From Halalkalibacter hemicellulosilyticusJCM 9152 (GTDB lineage: Bacteria; Bacillota; Bacilli; Bacillales; Bacillaceae_D), in contig NZ_BAUU01000009.1 in assembly GCF_000513115.1 (NCBI RefSeq), forward strand, positions 85,532 through 149,531: 64,000 nt of DNA, written 5' to 3'. The position numbers and the translations under genes were made by a program. Below the pieces are notes generated by a model. It made no database searches and had not been told where the DNA came from. It saw only the letters and a program-made list of their open reading frames with translations. Of this stretch, positions 60,633 through 64,000 are shown piece by piece. Position 1 is the first letter of the stretch. Each line of letters opens with the position of its first letter.

Positions 60633-61153
60633 GTCGAGCTTATATCCCTCTCATTGTGTTTTTTTTCTTTGTGATCGAAGGTACACTCTTCCAATTATTT
60701 GTTCCTCATCATCATGAATGGTCGTATGTGTTTGTACCACGCTTTATGATCGTATTCATTATTTTAATTGGGATTCATTTTACTCGACCTGTTAGCTTAG
60801 TATATGGACTTATTGTTGGAGTTATATACGATGTCGTTTACACCCAACTATTAGGGGCGTATATATTTGGTTTTGCTTTAATTGGATACTTTTTTGTGTT
60901 TCCATATAAAAGAGTTCAAGATATGTTCCTCGTACAATTGGTGATCATTATTGCGGCTTTAGTGTTCTTTGAATATTATCAATATGGCTTGTATGCTTTA
61001 ATTGGACTAACTGATATAGAGCATCGCGTATTTTTGCAAGAGCGCGTGTTAACCAGTGTTGTATTGAATACAGCTTTTGCTATTTTAATTTATTTTCCGT
61101 TTTTGAAGCTTATGCAATATGTACAAAAACAAGAGATGGTTAGAAATCGTTGA
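60629..61153 (+). CDS. mreD: Rod shape-determining protein MreD
   Basis: Small polytopic membrane protein, 174 residues, with about five helices (YIPLIVFFFFVIEGTLFQLF, FMIVFIILIGIHFTR, VYGLIVGVIYDVVY, GAYIFGFALIGYFFVFP and a C-terminal pair). The GxxxGxxYDxxY pattern (VGVIYDVVYTQLLGAYIFG) is typical of MreD. The GTG start lies in the mreC stop (GTGAGT behind GAGGAGGAAAAC). It ends the mreBCD operon. Confidence 0.94.
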   Translation: MSRAYIPLIVFFFFVIEGTLFQLFVPHHHEWSYVFVPRFMIVFIILIGIHFTRPVSLVYGLIVGVIYDVVYTQLLGAYIFGFALIGYFFVFPYKRVQDMFLVQLVIIIAALVFFEYYQYGLYALIGLTDIEHRVFLQERVLTSVVLNTAFAILIYFPFLKLMQYVQKQEMVRNR

Positions 61154-61355
61154 AATAAGTAGCAAAAAAGAAAGTCTGAAAGAAAAGAGGGAAATTCTCA
61201 TTTTATGTGGAATGTATCATTATTGACATTCATATCATTGCGTTGTTGTGTAAGAAATGCTCTTTTCATTAGCACAATTTCGTATCTCTCTTATATACAA
61301 AACTCATAATGACGAATGGTGACAAAAGGTGAGTGAGACAGAGGTGAACACGGTA

Positions 61356-62039
61356 ATGGTTCCGAAGAAGCAACATGTTACGATTAAAGGAACAAAAGAA
61401 GGGTTGGTATTTTTGTTAGATGATCTCTGTTCCTATGACCTTTTAATAGAAGAGTTAAAGGACAAGCTTTCATCGAAGCATTACCAACTTTCAGACGGAC
61501 CTGATTTGCTCGTAAAGGTTGAAAGTGGATACCGTTATTTACAACAAGAGCAAAAGGGAGAAATAGAATCAATTATTACGAATGGACGTAAATTGGCCAT
61601 TGAAGAATTTTCTTCACACGTTATGTCCAATGAAGAAGCTCAGATGATTAAACGTAAAAATCAAACGATAACTCTCACAAGTATTGTTCGTTCAGGGCAA
61701 GTTATTCATGTTGATGGAGACATTTTACTAATTGGTGATGTAAATCCTGGCGGGAAGCTACAAGCATCTGGTAGTATTTATATAATGGGAGCACTTCGTG
61801 GAATAGCACATGCGGGAGTAAATGGAAATGAGGATGCAGTTATTTCTGCGGCTGTCCTTAATCCTTCTCAGTTAAAAATTGCAGACAAAATCAAACTATT
61901 CGAATCCTCATCAGAGGAAGCGATTATGTCATCTGCATATATTGACCACAAGTCACAATCTTTACAAATTGGTAGGGTGCAGCAACTTGTTCATACACAC
62001 CGGCATCTAAGCAAGTATGTAGATCAGGTAATGGAATAG
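61356..62039 (+). CDS. minC: Septum site-determining protein MinC
   Basis: Inhibitor of FtsZ assembly at the cell poles. The N-terminal FtsZ-binding domain begins KKQHVTIKGTKEGLVFLLDD. The C-terminal beta-helix domain binds MinD: SIVRSGQVIHVDGDILLIGDVNPGGKLQASGSIYIMGALRGIAHAGVNGNEDAVISA. The ATG at 61356 has GAGGTG nine bases upstream and gives 227 residues, matching B. subtilis. GTG codons at 61329 and 61344 would add non-conserved residues. It is separated from minD by 19 bases. Confidence 0.96.
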   Translation: MVPKKQHVTIKGTKEGLVFLLDDLCSYDLLIEELKDKLSSKHYQLSDGPDLLVKVESGYRYLQQEQKGEIESIITNGRKLAIEEFSSHVMSNEEAQMIKRKNQTITLTSIVRSGQVIHVDGDILLIGDVNPGGKLQASGSIYIMGALRGIAHAGVNGNEDAVISAAVLNPSQLKIADKIKLFESSSEEAIMSSAYIDHKSQSLQIGRVQQLVHTHRHLSKYVDQVME

Positions 62040-62058
62040 GAAGAAAGGGGTTATGAAC

Positions 62059-62856
62059 GTGGGAGAGGCGATCGTCATTACAAGTGGTAAAGGTGGAGTT
62101 GGAAAAACAACCACATCCGCAAATTTAGGAACTGCTCTTGCACTAACAGGTAAGAAGGTTTGTTTAGTAGATACAGATATTGGCCTTCGGAATTTGGATG
62201 TTATTATGGGTTTAGAAAACCGAATTATTTATGACTTGGTTGATGTCATTGAAGAGCGTTGTAAGTTGAAGCAAGCTTTAATTAAGGACAAGCGTTTTGA
62301 TTGTTTATCATTACTGCCAGCTGCTCAAACAAAAGATAAAACAGACATTGAGCCTGAACAATTGAAGAAGGTCATACTGGAACTAAAGCAAGAATATGAT
62401 TATGTCATTATCGACTGTCCTGCCGGAATTGAACAAGGGTTTCGAAATGCAATTTCTGGGGCTGATCGTGCTATTGTTGTAACAACACCAGAGCTTTCTG
62501 CTGTACGTGATGCGGATCGAATTATAGGTCTATTGGAAAAAGAAGAGGGTATTGAACCACCTCGTCTAATTGTCAACCGTATACGCTCTCATATGATGAA
62601 AAATGGTGAGATGCTCGATGTTGATGAAATTGCATCGATTCTATCTATTGATTTAATTGGTATTGTTATTGATGATGATCAGGTAATAAAGTGTTCCAAT
62701 AAAGGAGAACCGATCGCACTTCAATCAACTAGTAAGGCATCGATTGCTTACCGAAACATTGCACGGAGAATACTTGGTGAGACCGTCCCTCTGATGTCTT
62801 TAGACGATCCAAAAGGGGTAATGGCAAAGCTAAAGCAATTTTTTAGTGTGAGATAA
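62059..62856 (+). CDS. minD: Septum site-determining protein MinD
   Basis: Membrane-cycling ATPase that recruits MinC. The deviant Walker A is SGKGGVGKTTTSANLG at residues 9-24. DTDIGLRNLDVIMGLENRIIYDLVDV is the switch I region and DYVIIDCPAGIEQGFRNA contains Walker B. The C-terminal amphipathic membrane helix is VMAKLKQFFSVR. The GTG at 62059 gives MGEAIVITSGKGG, with AAAGGGG eight bases upstream; an ATG at 62053 is too close to it. The length is 265 residues. Confidence 0.97.
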   Translation: MGEAIVITSGKGGVGKTTTSANLGTALALTGKKVCLVDTDIGLRNLDVIMGLENRIIYDLVDVIEERCKLKQALIKDKRFDCLSLLPAAQTKDKTDIEPEQLKKVILELKQEYDYVIIDCPAGIEQGFRNAISGADRAIVVTTPELSAVRDADRIIGLLEKEEGIEPPRLIVNRIRSHMMKNGEMLDVDEIASILSIDLIGIVIDDDQVIKCSNKGEPIALQSTSKASIAYRNIARRILGETVPLMSLDDPKGVMAKLKQFFSVR

Positions 62857-62865
62857 CCTAAAATG

Positions 62866-62911
62866 AAGTATTTGAAAGAGGGAAATGAGCCTTTTTCAAA
62901 TACTTTTTTTG
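62866..62911 (+). terminator. Terminator of minCD
   Basis: AAGTATTTGAAAGAGG pairs with CCTTTTTCAAATACTT, ending in seven T. Confidence 0.9.
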
Positions 62912-63358
62912 TTTGCAGATTTGGAATTTATATTTGCGTCCTATTGTAACAGTTAAGTATGGAAATCTAGAAGGATGTAGGCGAACTTTGAAGAAGAACG
63001 TCGGCTTAGTACGTTACACAATTTTCTGAAAGACCCTCCATTAAAAAAACACATCCTTGTGGAAAGCGTGCACAATGCAATTAAGAAAAGCTGCTGTGTG
63101 TTTTGCTTAGATGAACGAGCTAGAAGCTGTGGACCCAAACTGGATAAAAGAAAGATCGTAAAATATAAAATGTTCATTTGTTTGCAATTTTCAAGATTAT
63201 CATTGAATAATTCGTCTATATCTTTGTCAGCTGACTACGACTAAAGATTCTTCACTTTTTGAACATGAGAAGCATTATCTCGGTCATTTAAACCAAAGTC
63301 TAAAAAGCTGTGATATGCTAATGTATAGAAAGAAAATGAGAGGGAGGAACATCAATTT
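62912..63358. other. minD-moaB intergenic region with an unidentified coding scrap
   Basis: One frame stays open from 62981 to 63244. It reads FEEERRLSTLHNFLKDPPL, then KSCCVFCLDERARSCGPKLDKRK. No ribosome binding site or good start is visible and the family is not recognised. It may be a truncated gene. In B. subtilis spoIVFA follows minD here; no trace of it is seen. Confidence 0.35.
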
Positions 63359-63895
63359 ATGACTCTTGATGAGCACTTGGATGAATCAACGAAATCAATT
63401 CGTTGTATGGTTTTAACAGTATCACATGTTACGGCGTATGAGGATGATCAGAATGGCCAGCTTATTCGCTCGATGTTAGAAAAAGAAGGTCATTCTGTTA
63501 CGGAGTATCAAATGGTCGGCTATGATTACAGCCACATTCAGCATTGGATCAAGGTAGCTGCTATTCGTGCTGATATTGATGCTATTCTTATTACAGGTGG
63601 TACAGGAATTGGTCTAAATGATACGACACATGAAGCAGTTCGTGATAGTTTAGACAAAGAAATGCCGGGGTTTGGCGAGCTTTTTCGCCATTTAAGCTTT
63701 GCTGAAGAAGTAGGGACGGCAGCGATTCTTAGCCGAGCTGTTGCTGGTGTGAGAGATGGAAAGGCTATTTTCTCTATGCCTGGTGCAACAGGAGCTGTGA
63801 AGTTGGCGATGGAACGTATTATTATGCCTGAAATTAGTCAAGTAGTCCGTGAAATATTACTTGATCAAGCGAGAGTGACAAATACATCCATATAA
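63359..63895 (+). CDS. moaB: Molybdenum cofactor biosynthesis protein MoaB
   Basis: MoaB/MogA-type enzyme that adenylylates molybdopterin in Moco synthesis. Motifs are VLTVSHVTAYEDDQNGQLIRSMLEKEGHSV at the N-terminus, DAILITGGTGIGLNDTTHEAVRD near 80-102 and AGVRDGKAIFSMPGATGAVKLAMERIIMPE near 135-165. The length of 178 residues is normal. The ATG has GAGAGGGAGGAACATCAATTT upstream. It is a solitary gene that breaks the B. subtilis order after minD; no other Moco gene is visible in the window. Confidence 0.95.
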   Translation: MTLDEHLDESTKSIRCMVLTVSHVTAYEDDQNGQLIRSMLEKEGHSVTEYQMVGYDYSHIQHWIKVAAIRADIDAILITGGTGIGLNDTTHEAVRDSLDKEMPGFGELFRHLSFAEEVGTAAILSRAVAGVRDGKAIFSMPGATGAVKLAMERIIMPEISQVVREILLDQARVTNTSI

Positions 63896-64000
63896 GCATA
63901 AATGAACTATAATGCACAAATAGCCTAGAGCTAGGAAAAAAGAAGGCACCAAAAAAGTACAAATCAACACTTATTTAATGAGGGAGTAATAATTAAGAGA
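63896..64000. other. Window end, partial dispersed repeat
   Basis: No gene is visible. GGCACCAAAAAAGTACAAATC (63945 onward) resembles GGCCAGTGAAAAAGTACAGATC after ysnB at 10842, so both may belong to a dispersed intergenic repeat. Confidence 0.35.

Overview
The window is about 64 kb of low-GC DNA from an endospore-forming Bacillaceae (Firmicutes). The gene order follows the Bacillus subtilis sdh-gerE-racE-gerM-rph, ilv-leu-ysoA-tig-clpX-lonB-lonA-ysxC-hemAXCDBL-spoVID-ysxE-valS-folC-comC-spoIIB-maf-radC-mreBCD-minCD backbone almost gene for gene, and sporulation or germination genes (gerE, gerM, a gerA-type operon, lonB, spoVID, ysxE, spoIIB) occur throughout. The species cannot be fixed from the sequence alone.

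Layout. 1-3150: end of the succinate dehydrogenase operon (sdhC truncated by the window edge, sdhA, sdhB). 3280-5970: gerE on the minus strand, then ptsHI behind a long leader with a terminator-like hairpin. 6266-10840: MarR regulator, racE, gerM, rph, rdgB/ysnA, ysnB. 10975-11406: a tRNA-Gly/tRNA-Arg unit preceded by a broken 5' half copy of the same tRNA-Gly. 11400-15000: a small accessory stretch (membrane protein, gene remnant, HTH protein, aldo/keto reductase with a divergent MerR regulator). 15235-19138: a gerA-type germinant receptor operon. 19928-28677: branched-chain amino acid genes ilvD, [T-box] ilvB-ilvH-ilvC-leuB-leuC-leuD, with leuA missing apart from a possible C-terminal scrap. 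28928-38076: ysoA, tig, clpX, lonB, lonA, ysxC. 38222-44619: heme operon hemAXCDBL behind a PerR-like box. 44913-52849: spoVID, a CotS-like gene, ysxE, [T-box] valS, folC. 53184-62856: comC, spoIIB, maf, radC, mreBCD, minCD. After minD the B. subtilis order (spoIVFA/FB, rplU) stops and moaB follows.

The most striking element is a 1,828-bp group II intron (56552-58379) inside radC, between the HNHPSG and DPTPSRED parts of the JAMM-type catalytic motif. Its RNA ends, domain V, branch-point bulge and an EBS1/IBS1 pairing look intact, and exact splicing would restore a 229-residue RadC. Its encoded protein keeps an uninterrupted frame and a recognisable maturase domain X, but the reverse-transcriptase catalytic residues are gone: the YADD position reads CNEH and the motif A aspartate reads Thr. 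This looks like a splicing-only maturase, comparable in logic to plastid MatK.

Nine separate +/-1-base indels break eight otherwise normal genes (racE, gerB-type permease, ilvD, leuC, ysoA, lonB twice, spoVID, comC), five of them in homopolymers. Because racE and other core genes are among them, sequencing error is the most economical explanation. These genes are annotated over their full repaired span and flagged as frameshifted as sequenced.
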